Source: Albugo candida
Taxonomy: Eukaryota; Oomycota; Peronosporomycetes; Albuginales; Albuginaceae
NCBI GenBank assembly: GCA_905220665.1
Contig: CAJNAR010000030.1
Span: 62,001 to 126,000 of the forward strand
Length of the DNA stretch: 64,000 nt
Direction: 5' to 3'
Below are positions 21,801-30,982 of this stretch, piece by piece. Made by a program: the position numbers and the translations under genes. Below the pieces are notes generated by a model. That model was not told the DNA's origin and searched no databases. It was given only the letters and a program-made list of their open reading frames with translations. Within the stretch, counting starts at the first letter, position 1, and each line of letters begins with the position of its first letter.

Positions 21801-23139
21801 CTACTTGCGCATGCAAAGACTCCCGATGATTGCGGCGGCTATAACGGTGCCCAACCCGATTGAATAGACGCTTCTACTCCATTCCATAATCCTGTTGACT
21901 CGTTCTTTGACAGGAAGCCTCCGTGGAAGTCCATTCTTCTCATCAATCAGGCTTTCTATCTCGTCCAGCTTTTGAGGACCAGAGCCCACACACGAGATGT
22001 AAAATCGACTAATCCCATTTCTGAAGCTCGCCTTTCGCATCATATCACCGAGCTTACGCACTTTGGGTTGTAATGCCGTTGAATCCATGCGGAAATTGAG
22101 ACTTGAAGAAGCTTGGAAAGGAATCTTTGTATGACCTGAGTATACCAATTGGAGTAATTCCACGAGTTCCTCAAGATACTCGCGTGTGGTATACACGACC
22201 GCATTTGGTCCAGCGTCGAAAGTATACGCAGCGCGAAGTCGACCATCCTCTGAGATATTATTGTATGAGTGGATAAGGGCAATTATATGCTGAGAGGTCG
22301 CGTTCATATAAAAGATCGGAGGTTGGGTATCGAGACATATCGCGTGAAACTGATTACTGTCTTGCATCATGATTTTTCCGAATTGATTGAAATCTTTTTT
22401 CAAAAACGCACTTTCCATCATGCTCATCCTTTCGGGCACAACTAATGAATTGCATCAGATTTGTATGTTTCATTCAAACGTTCGACTTACTTTGCGATGT
22501 TCGAAACGGAAGTAACGCACTGGTTCGTTTAGACATTTGCATTCCAAACGTACTGCTTGTTTCCTTTTCTCTCTCATTGACCACACAAATAACCGCACAC
22601 AGCTCGGGCCAAGACAACGCATCGGCAACAGGAACAGCTTTCGAAGATTCAGAGTTTGTCCCTTTGTCCCACCGTACCAAACCTCCAAATAGACTGCGAC
22701 ACGCACTGCCAGAACCTTGTCTAGCGATGATACTTAATTTGTCGAGGTGTACACGAAGGTCCAGTAATTGGGCTAACGTGTACACTAAAGACGCGTATCC
22801 CGCAGCAGAGGAAGCCAATCCGGCTCCAGTAGGAAACGAGTTTTCTGTAACGATGTGGAAATGCATTTTATACCACTTTGGATCGTCTGAGAGAGCTTTG
22901 ACCAGCTCAATGACCGCAATGGCACGGGACGGTAGCTGGGATAGCTCCTGACCATTCAGCCACATTCGTGTATCAGAGAAACTCTCATCGGCTGCAATGG
23001 TGGTTTTTGCGTATAATAGTGTAGGATCGAGGGTCACACTAATAGAGCTATTGAGAGGAGTGTTGAGCACGGGGTTTTCTTTCCCCCAATACTTAATTAC
23101 AGCGATGTTTGTGGGTGAAGCACATGTGACTACTTTCAT
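21801..23139 (-). CDS. MVD: diphosphomevalonate decarboxylase with C-terminal membrane tail
   Basis: Exons 23139-22491 and 22441-21801 (intron 49 bp) give 429 residues. The GHMP-family enzyme is shown by ASPTNIAVIKYWGK at the start, the glycine/serine-rich ATP loop FPTGAGLASSAAGYASLV, the segment GSGSACRSLFGG, and after the splice VPERMSMMESAF and MQDSNQFHAICLDT with the conserved acidic residue. It converts mevalonate diphosphate to isopentenyl diphosphate, the last ATP-dependent step of the mevalonate pathway. The usual end of the enzyme (GSGPQKL) is followed here by about 50 extra residues ending in a hydrophobic segment, GLGTVIAAAIIGSL, and CMRK. This looks like a tail anchor, unusual for an enzyme normally cytosolic or peroxisomal. 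Confidence 0.93.
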
Positions 23140-23241
23140 ACTTTTTTATTTTTAAATGCACCAATTAAAAGATTGTATTTATACATTCTCGATTCTGATT
23201 GATCAGTTTACGACGTGGTAATACTGGTTGCTGCGTTTCTG

Positions 23242-23622
23242 TTACATTTTTTTGCGTGCACTCGGATTCGAATTAACAGCGTTCGGGCTTAAATTTGCAA
23301 AGTGCGACCGGTGGCTTGTGAACTCTTGAGCTTCCTCAGGGCGATATCGATCCGTAACGGGTGTTTCACGACGATGTTTATCAAAATTGAGTTCAGGATT
23401 GTACATAAGCGCGTGCACGTTATAATAGGCCAAAAGACCGAATGCTAGTGTGACACAACAAATAAGTGGATAAATTTCAGGATCGCGCACTGGGATCATC
23501 TTGAACTTGCGTTGCGCGCCACCGAACTGAGGCTTTGGATCGCCGATAAACATTGGGATTTTTGCCTGAATCTCATTGGGTTTTGGCGAAGCTGCACGGA
23601 GGAACTGGAGGTATTTGGTCAT
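23242..23622 (-). CDS. B12D / NADH dehydrogenase MLRQ (NDUFA4)-like protein
   Basis: 126-residue single-exon frame. The centre, RDPEIYPLICCVTLAFGLLAY, followed by a VHALMYNPELNFDK stretch, matches the B12D/NDUFA4 pattern: a peptide xPEIYPL, one membrane span, then NP(E/D). Proteins of this family are small inner-membrane subunits or assembly partners of respiratory complexes. The about 40-residue N-terminal extension is longer than in animal NDUFA4 (81 aa). Which complex it joins cannot be told from sequence. It lies 102 bp upstream of the MVD gene start in the same orientation. Confidence 0.7.
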   Translation of the reverse strand: MTKYLQFLRAASPKPNEIQAKIPMFIGDPKPQFGGAQRKFKMIPVRDPEIYPLICCVTLAFGLLAYYNVHALMYNPELNFDKHRRETPVTDRYRPEEAQEFTSHRSHFANLSPNAVNSNPSARKKM

Positions 23623-24035
23623 TTTGCGTTATGAGGAGGAAAGTGTTGCTGTGCATAATGTGACATCTGGCGTGAAAAGATCGTGACGCGACATGCGAAA
23701 CGACCAGTATTATAAGACGCATGAAACTCGTTCGCGTGTGTTCGTTCGTGTTCTCGAAGTGGGGGCCTCAAAGGAGGGGTCGGTGGTGTTTCGATATATG
23801 AATCGTGGAGCTACGGTTTCGTGAATTGAGCTGAATTAACGGCGAAGAAAGCGATTGAGTCAGGAAATTCAAAGATTGGGTGTAAGCAAACGTGATCGAT
23901 AGATTTGTATATAGCGTTTTGTCTGGTGGGTAGAAGCAATTCGATTGGTGAAAATACGCTCCTGTGTGACCAAACTCGGTGTATTGGGCATGTAATCCTT
24001 GTTAAGTACGCAGTACACTATATGAATGCTGCACC
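23623..24035. other. 413-bp region upstream of the B12D-like gene
   Basis: Holds the B12D-like promoter and the RPL11 3' end. A short TTCG(C/T)GTG run recurs around 23730-23756. No gene seen. Confidence 0.35.
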
Positions 24036-24894
24036 TTACTTGTCGAGAACAATTCCTTCGTACTTTGTTTGAAACCAATTGATGGCATCGTCTTTACGAA
24101 GACGGTGAGGTGCACCAATACGTGACTGTTGAATCTTTCGATGTGACACTCGTGCACCAGGTCGCGAAAGCACCACGAAGAAATCCATTCCGTAAATACC
24201 AGTCGATGGATCGTACTTAATACCGAGATCTATGTGCTCCTGAATACCGAACCCAAAGTTTCCAGTATCGGAGAAATTTTTCCGCTTCAACTCGTATTCC
24301 TTGACTTTCAGACCTCGATCTAAAATTTCAGATGCCATTTCGCCCCGGACGGTTACATGACATGAAATTTTTTCATTCCTTCGAATTCCAAAGGAGCGGA
24401 CCGTGTATCGTGCTGCGACAGTACACAAAAGTATTAGTCAGAATGGATCACAGCAAGCTAATAATAAATAGGGTCATAGGGTAACAGCGTCGGCCTTTTT
24501 GAAGCCTACGCGATCGGGGATCCTTGAACCCGGAAAGGTAGCGTTTATTTAGACCACATCTCCCTAAAGCAGATCGATGCTTCAGAGAGCGATTGTACAT
24601 CGCGTGGTCTCGGGTAAGTAGCCCGTTAAGGCACTTTCTCGCCGGGTTCCCACCGTATGCTTTTGGGACCTGGAACCCATCGGCTTACCCTTGGAATAGA
24701 CCGGTTTCTGTCCGGTCAATTGCTCCAAAACTCGAGCGGCACGTGTGAGCTTATCGCCCGATTCACCCACGCAACAGTTGATCACTAACTTGTCGACTTT
24801 GATTTCTCGCATTGCATTGTTGCTCTTTTTGTCTCCGGCCTGAACCACACACATTAATGCGGTATGAAATGACGAAGGTTGCGGAACGTACCAT
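24036..24894 (-). CDS. RPL11: 60S ribosomal protein L11 (uL5)
   Basis: Three coding exons: ATG alone at 24894-24892, then 24839-24689 and 24412-24036, with introns of 52 and 276 bp. The product is 176 residues, reading [20 protein letters not shown] at the start, as in eukaryotic L11, then [20 protein letters not shown]. The second join restores [19 protein letters not shown]. Later segments [20 protein letters not shown] and [13 protein letters not shown] are diagnostic. uL5 sits in the central protuberance and contacts 5S rRNA. A first exon carrying only the start codon is common in ribosomal protein genes. The 276-bp second intron is five times the local norm and can form hairpins. Confidence 0.96.
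24551..24610 (-). ncRNA. possible intronic snoRNA-like hairpin in RPL11 intron 2
   Basis: In the sense (minus) direction AGACCAC (24610-24604) pairs perfectly with GTGGTCT (24557-24551). Inside, CTCTCTGAAGC pairs with GCTTTAGGGAG across an 8-base loop. The two stems enclose an asymmetric internal loop, and the outer stem is followed at once by AAATAA, which fits the H-box ANANNA. That is the layout of the first hairpin of an H/ACA RNA. I found no clear second hairpin with ACA, so this remains a candidate. Confidence 0.3.
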
Positions 24895-25529
24895 TTTTGT
24901 GTGCTACTACGCGTCAAGGATTCCCAAAATGGTTTGTTTGTTTGTTTTGGTTGGTGGATAGCGAGGGGCTTTTATTAGGAAATATGGAGTAGATTACGGA
25001 AGGTGTTCCCAACGTGGAAGAAAGCATTTTGTGCGTAAAAAACGAGCATTTATTGAAGTTAAATGAGAAGAACTGAAAAGCCGGGATTAACGATGAGGAA
25101 ATGACTATTCTCGCGTATCTATTTCAGTTGCTTTTGGGCAACTTTGTGAACAGCAACTCTGTAGTGATACATTCTGTCAACATCAATGTGTCTGAAGATA
25201 ATGAATCGCGATCGTGAAGTAAATAATGTATTCACATTTAATTATAAATGTGTCGATACGAGCCTTGTACAAACGTGCTATCATTTTGATCTTACTTTAC
25301 TTAGATTCGCATACACACCATACAATACACAAAATCCAAAAACCGGTAAAGTTTGCAACTGAGCAAGTTATTTGAAATCACTCGGATTGGCTAGCGTAGA
25401 AAACAATCTCTTGTATTGGCTATTAATGACAAACAATTCATTGACACGTGTTAGTTTGCTGCTCCTTTGCTCAATAAACGCTCTGTGCCGTTCATTATCC
25501 GAATTCTGTCTCAATCGTGACATTGGACA
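24895..25529. promoter_or_regulatory. 635-bp divergent region, RPL11 / HYOU1
   Basis: Upstream region for the leftward RPL11 and rightward HYOU1-like genes. TGACACGTGTTA (palindromic core ACACGTGT at 25444-25451) lies about 80 bp before the HYOU1 start. It resembles bZIP or ER-stress elements, which would fit an ER chaperone. No coding region seen. Confidence 0.4.
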
Positions 25530-28349
25530 ATGAAACGTACTACTACTCATAGTCGGGGATGGCTCACCTCACCCACTCGTGCCATCTCCGCCTTTCTTTT
25601 CCTACTTCATAGTTGCTCTCAACAATGTGTGGTACACGCCAAAGTCGCCGGCCTTGATTTCGGCGGCGAGTACTTCAAAGTCGCGCTTGTTAAACCAGGC
25701 ACACCCTTCGAAATCGTGACCAATGTCCACAGTAAGCGAAAGACGGAAACAATGGTTGCATTCGATGGCGAAGAACGTATCTATGGAGCTGATGCCGATA
25801 CGATTGGTGTCCGTCGTCCTCACACCGGATACGCTCAAATTCGCCGTTTTCTAGGATCGAGTTTGGATCATCCTGGAGTTCTGTCCCTAGTTACACAAGA
25901 ATACTTTCCGTATACCTTAAAATTGAATGAGAAACGGGGGACGATTCATTTAGAGCATGAAAATGAGCAATTGTATCACGCCGAAGAAGTTGTGGCTATG
26001 GTCTTTTCACATGTGCGCCAAATCACGGATGTGTTCGCAGAGAGCGACGTCAAAGACTACGTCATTACCGTGCCCGATTACTACACTCAGGCGCAACGAC
26101 AAGCAGTATTGGATGCTGCTGAAATCTCTGGTTTGCGTGTGCTCTCTTTAATCAATGAGAATACTGCGGCTGCCCTACAATTGTGTATCCACACCAGTAT
26201 GGAACCCAACGAACGCAAACGTGTGATGTTTTATAATCTAGGGTCAACCTCATTACAAGTAAGCATCGCGGAATTTTACAGTTATGTGGTTCCAGTGGGC
26301 TCATCGTCGAATAAAACGGTAATTGGATTTTCAGTCCTTTCGAAGGCGTGGGATGAACATCTCGGAAGCAGCAAGATTGACCTTCGTCTAGCCGAATATC
26401 TCGCACGTGTCTTTAATGAACAAGTTCTTCATAATAAACAAGATGTCCGAACACTTCCCAAAGTTATGGCCAAATTGCGTGCACAAGCCAAAAAAACAAA
26501 AATCGTACTTAGTGCGAATGAAGAGATTCCAGTCGTGATGCAATCGTTACTTGATGACTACGATTTGAGAACGGTTGTGACTCGTACTTTATTGGAAGAA
26601 ATCAGTAAAGATCTCTTAGATCAAGTTCTCGGTCCAGTAGAGGAAGCACTCCGAAAAGCAAACTTAACACGTGGCGATATCCAAGACGTCGAACTTATCG
26701 GTGGTGGTGTGCGCATGCCTAAAGTACAGAGTCTGCTAAAAGAGTTCTTCAATGTACAAGAGCTTGGAGCGCATCTGAATGGAGACGAAGCTATGGCACT
26801 TGGTGCTGCATTCCGCGCCGCCAACTTGAGCAACTCCTTCCGAGTGCGACCAATTCATATGACTGATATCTCAACTTACGCTATTGGCGCTCGTTTGGCT
26901 GATATACATCTTGAAGATGAAAAAGAGTCGACTTGGGCCAAGCACGCGCCGCTGTTTACTACTGCACACCGATTGGGCGCACGTAAAGCCGTGAGCTTGA
27001 CACATGCGCGCGATATGACCTGTACATTCCATTATAACGAGCCGTCGAGCTTGCCGAAGGGAGTTTCTACTCACATTGGAAAGTTCTCAATCACTGGAAT
27101 TAAGGACTTTTACACGCAACATTTGGAGAAAAATTTAGGTGAACCGAAGGTTTCGCTAACGTTTTCATTGGATTCGAGCGGAATTGTGTCAATTATAAAG
27201 GCGGAAGCTACTTTAGAGGAGGAATACGAGGTGGAAGTCGAAGTTCCCGTCGAGAAGAAGGAAGAGACGCAAAGCGCAACTACAGATGCTGACGCCGACG
27301 CTGTAAAAGAAAAAATCGATTCTACTGAAGAAAAAACTGGAGACGCTGATAAAACCGAGGAAAAGGATGCAAACGTTGAAGAAAAAGTTGAAAAGGAGGA
27401 AGAAAAAGTGGAAGAAAAAGTGGAGAAAGTGATGCAAAAGCGAAAGCGAACACTCCGTTCGGCGCTTTCGGTCAAGCTTGTCGAAGAAAGATTGGGTGAA
27501 AATAACGCTATTATGAGTATTCTACCAATGAGCTCCTCGGACAAAAGTGACTCGATCAAACTATTGCGCGAAATGGAAGCCGCTGATAATAAACGCAAAG
27601 CCAATTTGGATGCAAAAAATCGTCTTGAAGCTTTTGTCTACAGTGCGCGTGATTCATTGGAAAGTGACCAAGACGCCATTAGTCAAGTTACGCTTCCCGA
27701 GCAAGTAAATGCGATTTTGATCAAATTGGAAGCCGCTGAGGAATGGCTGTACGAAGACGGCGATAAAGCGGAGGCTTCCGAGTATCAAGCCAAGCTTTCA
27801 GAGATCGAGACGGAATTGGATGCGATCTTATTCCGAGTATCGGAAAAAACCGATTTTCCAAGCATTATTGAGGATGCAAAAAAACTTGCGCTCAGTATGA
27901 AAGCCAAACTGAGTGATTGGGCGGAAATGCGACCGTGGATTACCGAACAAGAGCAAAGTGACGCTCGTGCGCGTGTGGAAGAATTGGAGACGTATCTGGA
28001 GGAAGCCGTGACAAAGCAAAAGGATCATCCCCCACATGAACCGCCTCTTGTCACGTCAGCCAATGTAAAGAAGCAAATGCAGCAAGTCAAACGGCTTATT
28101 GATCGACTTGCAAAGAAACCAAAGCCAAAGCCTGTGAAGGATGTCAATGCGACCGAGACTGCGAGCAAGGAAGGGGAAGCCGGTGAGACCGAGGTCAAGA
28201 CTGAGACTGAGACTGAGACTGAGACTGGGACTGAGGCCGGAACTGAGACTGAGGCCGGAGCTGAGAAGGAAGCCGGAACTGAGAATGAGGCCGAGAGCGA
28301 GAGCGAGAGCAAAACTGAAGGAACTGTGGACGGCCATGAGGATTTGTGA
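25530..28349 (+). CDS. HYOU1: HYOU1/GRP170/LHS1-like ER HSP70-superfamily chaperone
   Basis: 939-residue single-exon frame. A leader with a hydrophobic core (AISAFLFLLHSC) precedes the nucleotide-binding domain, starting AKVAGLDFGGEYFKVALVK, with NENTAAALQL and VELIGGGVRMPKVQ. An acidic, lysine-rich linker (about 560-650) and a helical extended C-terminal domain follow, as in GRP170 rather than BiP. Family members act in the ER lumen as nucleotide exchange factors for BiP and as holdases. The C-terminus is HEDL, close to the KDEL/HDEL retrieval signals, preceded by a Glu-Thr-rich repeat. The start is the first ATG in frame with the signal peptide. The palindrome in the promoter suggests unfolded-protein control, but this is untested. 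Confidence 0.9.
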   Translation: MKRTTTHSRGWLTSPTRAISAFLFLLHSCSQQCVVHAKVAGLDFGGEYFKVALVKPGTPFEIVTNVHSKRKTETMVAFDGEERIYGADADTIGVRRPHTGYAQIRRFLGSSLDHPGVLSLVTQEYFPYTLKLNEKRGTIHLEHENEQLYHAEEVVAMVFSHVRQITDVFAESDVKDYVITVPDYYTQAQRQAVLDAAEISGLRVLSLINENTAAALQLCIHTSMEPNERKRVMFYNLGSTSLQVSIAEFYSYVVPVGSSSNKTVIGFSVLSKAWDEHLGSSKIDLRLAEYLARVFNEQVLHNKQDVRTLPKVMAKLRAQAKKTKIVLSANEEIPVVMQSLLDDYDLRTVVTRTLLEEISKDLLDQVLGPVEEALRKANLTRGDIQDVELIGGGVRMPKVQSLLKEFFNVQELGAHLNGDEAMALGAAFRAANLSNSFRVRPIHMTDISTYAIGARLADIHLEDEKESTWAKHAPLFTTAHRLGARKAVSLTHARDMTCTFHYNEPSSLPKGVSTHIGKFSITGIKDFYTQHLEKNLGEPKVSLTFSLDSSGIVSIIKAEATLEEEYEVEVEVPVEKKEETQSATTDADADAVKEKIDSTEEKTGDADKTEEKDANVEEKVEKEEEKVEEKVEKVMQKRKRTLRSALSVKLVEERLGENNAIMSILPMSSSDKSDSIKLLREMEAADNKRKANLDAKNRLEAFVYSARDSLESDQDAISQVTLPEQVNAILIKLEAAEEWLYEDGDKAEASEYQAKLSEIETELDAILFRVSEKTDFPSIIEDAKKLALSMKAKLSDWAEMRPWITEQEQSDARARVEELETYLEEAVTKQKDHPPHEPPLVTSANVKKQMQQVKRLIDRLAKKPKPKPVKDVNATETASKEGEAGETEVKTETETETETGTEAGTETEAGAEKEAGTENEAESESESKTEGTVDGHEDL
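28198..28310 (+). repeat. in-frame GAGACT/GAGGCC short tandem repeat in HYOU1
   Basis: A hexamer, mostly GAGACT with GGGACT, GAGGCC and GAGAGC variants, encodes a run of Glu-Thr and related pairs just before the C-terminal HEDL. Such tracts expand and contract easily, so length may vary between strains. Confidence 0.8.
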
Positions 28350-28640
28350 GTTAATTTGCAATAAACACACTTTGCCTGGCTAATTTCGTAAAGTTACTTT
28401 TTTCGAGCTTGTTATTGCGAGATTTTGTTGTGGAAGTGTAAAGAAGCGTATAAAGGAGATGGTGTGTAAATAGTAAAAGTAGACGTGTTAGATTTGTAGA
28501 GAATGGGTTGCAAGTTGATTGGTCAAGAAGCATTGTGATGTGGGTGGGGTGATAGATTATGAGAGGCCTCCTCTTTGTTTTGATATTTGACGGATAAGTC
28601 AATTGTCTCAATTCCAAATTCTGGTCCGAAGCGAATTATA

Positions 28641-29348
28641 ATGTCGGAAACAGAAATCGCGCAATTCGAATCGGAAGCGGCTGAATTTCATACCACCACA
28701 CAAACGTCACATGAGGCTTCTAATGTGGAAACGAGTTCGGCTGTAGACGCTGAGATTGAAGACATGAAACGTCGCGTGAAGGAAATGGAGGAAGAAGCCG
28801 CGAAACTGAGTGAAATGCAATCGCAAGTCGAAAGTCAAATGGGAAAAAATACCGCATCCTCTCTCAATGAACTCAATGCGAGTGCTTCGGGAGCTTCCAG
28901 CCACGCGATTGGATCCAATTCCAATACTTCCACCAATCCGAATGGAGGAAACAACACCGCGTTGGATGATTCGTCCGTTTACGTGGGTCAAGTGGATTAT
29001 GGGAGTACACCGGAAGAGTTACAAGCGCTGTTCCAATCTTGTGGTACAATCAATCGTGTCACGATTTTGTGTGACAAATTCACGGGACAACCGAAAGGGT
29101 ACGCTTATATTGAATTCGCCAGTAAAGACGCCGTGGAGAGTGCTTTATTATTAAATGATACAATGTTTCGAGGACGACAACTCAAAGTAACACCAAAACG
29201 ACAAAACGTGCGTGGATTTAACTATACACGTGGTGGTCGTGGATCTATGCGCGGTCGTATGAACGGTAGAGGCCGAGGCGGTCGTGGTCGGTCCATGGGA
29301 CGAATTGGTTTTCGTGGAAGAGGGCGAGGTTTCCACCCTTATTACTAA
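28641..29348 (+). CDS. PABPN1: nuclear poly(A)-binding protein PABPN1-like
   Basis: 235 residues from the ATG at 28641. A coiled coil (about 45-75, [18 protein letters not shown]) precedes a single RRM (about 112-190) with RNP2 SVYVGQVDY and RNP1 KGYAYIEF. Inside it [19 protein letters not shown] matches PABPN1 closely. The C-terminus is Gly-Arg-rich (RGG type), ending FHPYY. Coiled coil, RRM and Arg-rich tail are the PABPN1 order. PABPN1 stimulates poly(A) polymerase and sets tail length in the nucleus. The alanine stretch of the human protein is absent. The region upstream to 28587 is open but without an ATG. Confidence 0.93.
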   Translation: MSETEIAQFESEAAEFHTTTQTSHEASNVETSSAVDAEIEDMKRRVKEMEEEAAKLSEMQSQVESQMGKNTASSLNELNASASGASSHAIGSNSNTSTNPNGGNNTALDDSSVYVGQVDYGSTPEELQALFQSCGTINRVTILCDKFTGQPKGYAYIEFASKDAVESALLLNDTMFRGRQLKVTPKRQNVRGFNYTRGGRGSMRGRMNGRGRGGRGRSMGRIGFRGRGRGFHPYY

Positions 29349-29796
29349 ATGAGAAGTGTATAAGGTGAAGGTAGTAAATGCTAGCTCAAACTTGAACTTG
29401 AAAAAAAAAGCACATGAAAAAAAAATCAGTGACATTTTCCATAGACAAAAAAACATATCAGTCACATTGCATCCAGCAACAAACGTGCTAAAAGAAAATC
29501 ACATGCATCCTTAGATTCATATAGCCCAAGTGGGGACTTAATGCAAGCTCTGCTTCCTTCCTTTTCACTATCATGCCCAACTTTAAGGTGTACATCGCAC
29601 CTTAACCCTTCCATCCGTCGAGCGACGACATAGAGGTACCACATTGCGGGTACCTCCACCGGTTTTGCAATCTGTCCCTAAACGTCTCAAGTCTTTAAAA
29701 AGGTCACACAATCAGAACGCGTTGCGTCCCAATTCAACTCTACCAATTCGCACTCTATAGACTTTGATTCATTTTCGATACTAAAAACAAAATAAA
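29349..29796. other. 448-bp intergenic region
   Basis: Between PABPN1 and STRAP, same orientation. Contains A-rich runs at 29400-29455 (likely the PABPN1 3' end) and an AAATAAAATG context at the STRAP start. Inverted TGCGGGTACC/GGTACCACATT around 29630-29655 shares a GGTACC core. No gene seen. Confidence 0.35.
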
Positions 29797-30871
29797 ATGA
29801 CTGCAAATGACAATTCAACTCCTCTCAGCCTTTCGCCTCCGACTTTTATTCCATCGACGCGTCAGATCCCAATCGTATGTCCGGGTCATTCTCGTCCCCT
29901 TGCAGAGCTTCAGTACAGCTCCATCACAACCGATGGCGTCTTCTTGATCTCTGCTTGTCATGACAAACTTCCAATGTTGCGACATGGACACACAGGCGAT
30001 TGGATTGGTACATTCCAAGGTCATAAAGGTGCTGTGTGGAGTGCACAATTGAATAATGACGCGACATTAGCAGCAACCGGTTCTGCCGATTTTAGTGTAA
30101 AGTTGTGGGACGCTATTTCAGGCGATCTGATCGCGACATTGGAGCATCGACATGTGGTCAAAAGCGTCGCATTCACACCGGATGGGAGTCGTCTCATCAC
30201 TGGAGGACATGAGCGCATTCTTCGTGTTTTCGATCTTGGTCCCATCATCGCTCAGCGTGAGGCGATTCATCCAATTGCCACGTGTGAGCTTCATACGAAA
30301 GAAATCATTCGTAAAGTCGTCACTATATCCGATACAATTGTGGTCACAGGTCAAGTGGATGGAACCATAAGTGTGTGGAATGTGGAGACTAAAGAATTGC
30401 AAAAATCCTTCAAAGTCGACGGTCAGGATACAGGTGGAATAATGGATATGGAGAGTTCCCGGAATGGTGAGATTTTAACGGTGGCTGCAGGGAATAAGGT
30501 TGGTGTATTGATTTCGTCATTGTCGTTGACTGATGGTGTTGATTCAGGTCGCATTCTTCGATATCGCGAGAGATTACGCGTTGAATGCTTCGTTTGTGAT
30601 GCCGATATCATTCAAAGAAGAAGGTGGGGCGTCGTTGCATCCCACGGAATCCAAGTTCATCGCTGGCGGATCGGATACGTGGGTGCGTGTATTTGAGTAT
30701 CAGACAGGTGAGATGATAGAATGCCATAAAGGACACCACGGACCGATTCGATGTCTTCGATATGCACCTTTGGGCGATACTTTTGCCACTGGATCGGAAG
30801 ACGGAACCATTCGAATATGGCAGACAGGATCCAGTGTTAAGACTGCTGCTTCTTCAGTAAATGCTGTCTGA
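29797..30871 (+). CDS. STRAP: STRAP/UNRIP-like WD40 protein
   Basis: Exons 29797-30498 and 30548-30871, joined over a 49-bp GT-AG intron, encode 341 residues. Seven WD40 blades can be traced, with [30 protein letters not shown] and [13 protein letters not shown] among them. The join reads [15 protein letters not shown]. The phrase [32 protein letters not shown] is the STRAP start, so I write only the family call: STRAP binds the SMN complex and TGF-beta receptors in animals. In oomycetes the SMN/snRNP assembly role is the plausible one. The product lacks the C-terminal tail of some homologues. It sits tail-to-tail with the poly(A) polymerase gene, 111 bp apart. Confidence 0.9.
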
Positions 30872-30982
30872 CTCGTGCGATTGATAGAGTCACAAGTATA
30901 AACAGCAATTGAATACCGTAATCTCCATTCGTTTTTATGATGCTTGAGCGTGGTCGATGGTTCCATAATCGTACGCTATTAG

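Noticed and set aside
24540..24560. T-arm-like GGGTTCAAGGATCCC in RPL11 intron 2 suggesting a tRNA
   Set aside because: The loop is nine bases, stems do not pair correctly, and no acceptor or D arm is present.
27110..28370. Ser/Phe/Val-rich minus-strand frames opposite HYOU1
   Set aside because: They are the antisense of the Glu/Lys and Glu-Thr-rich coding sequence.
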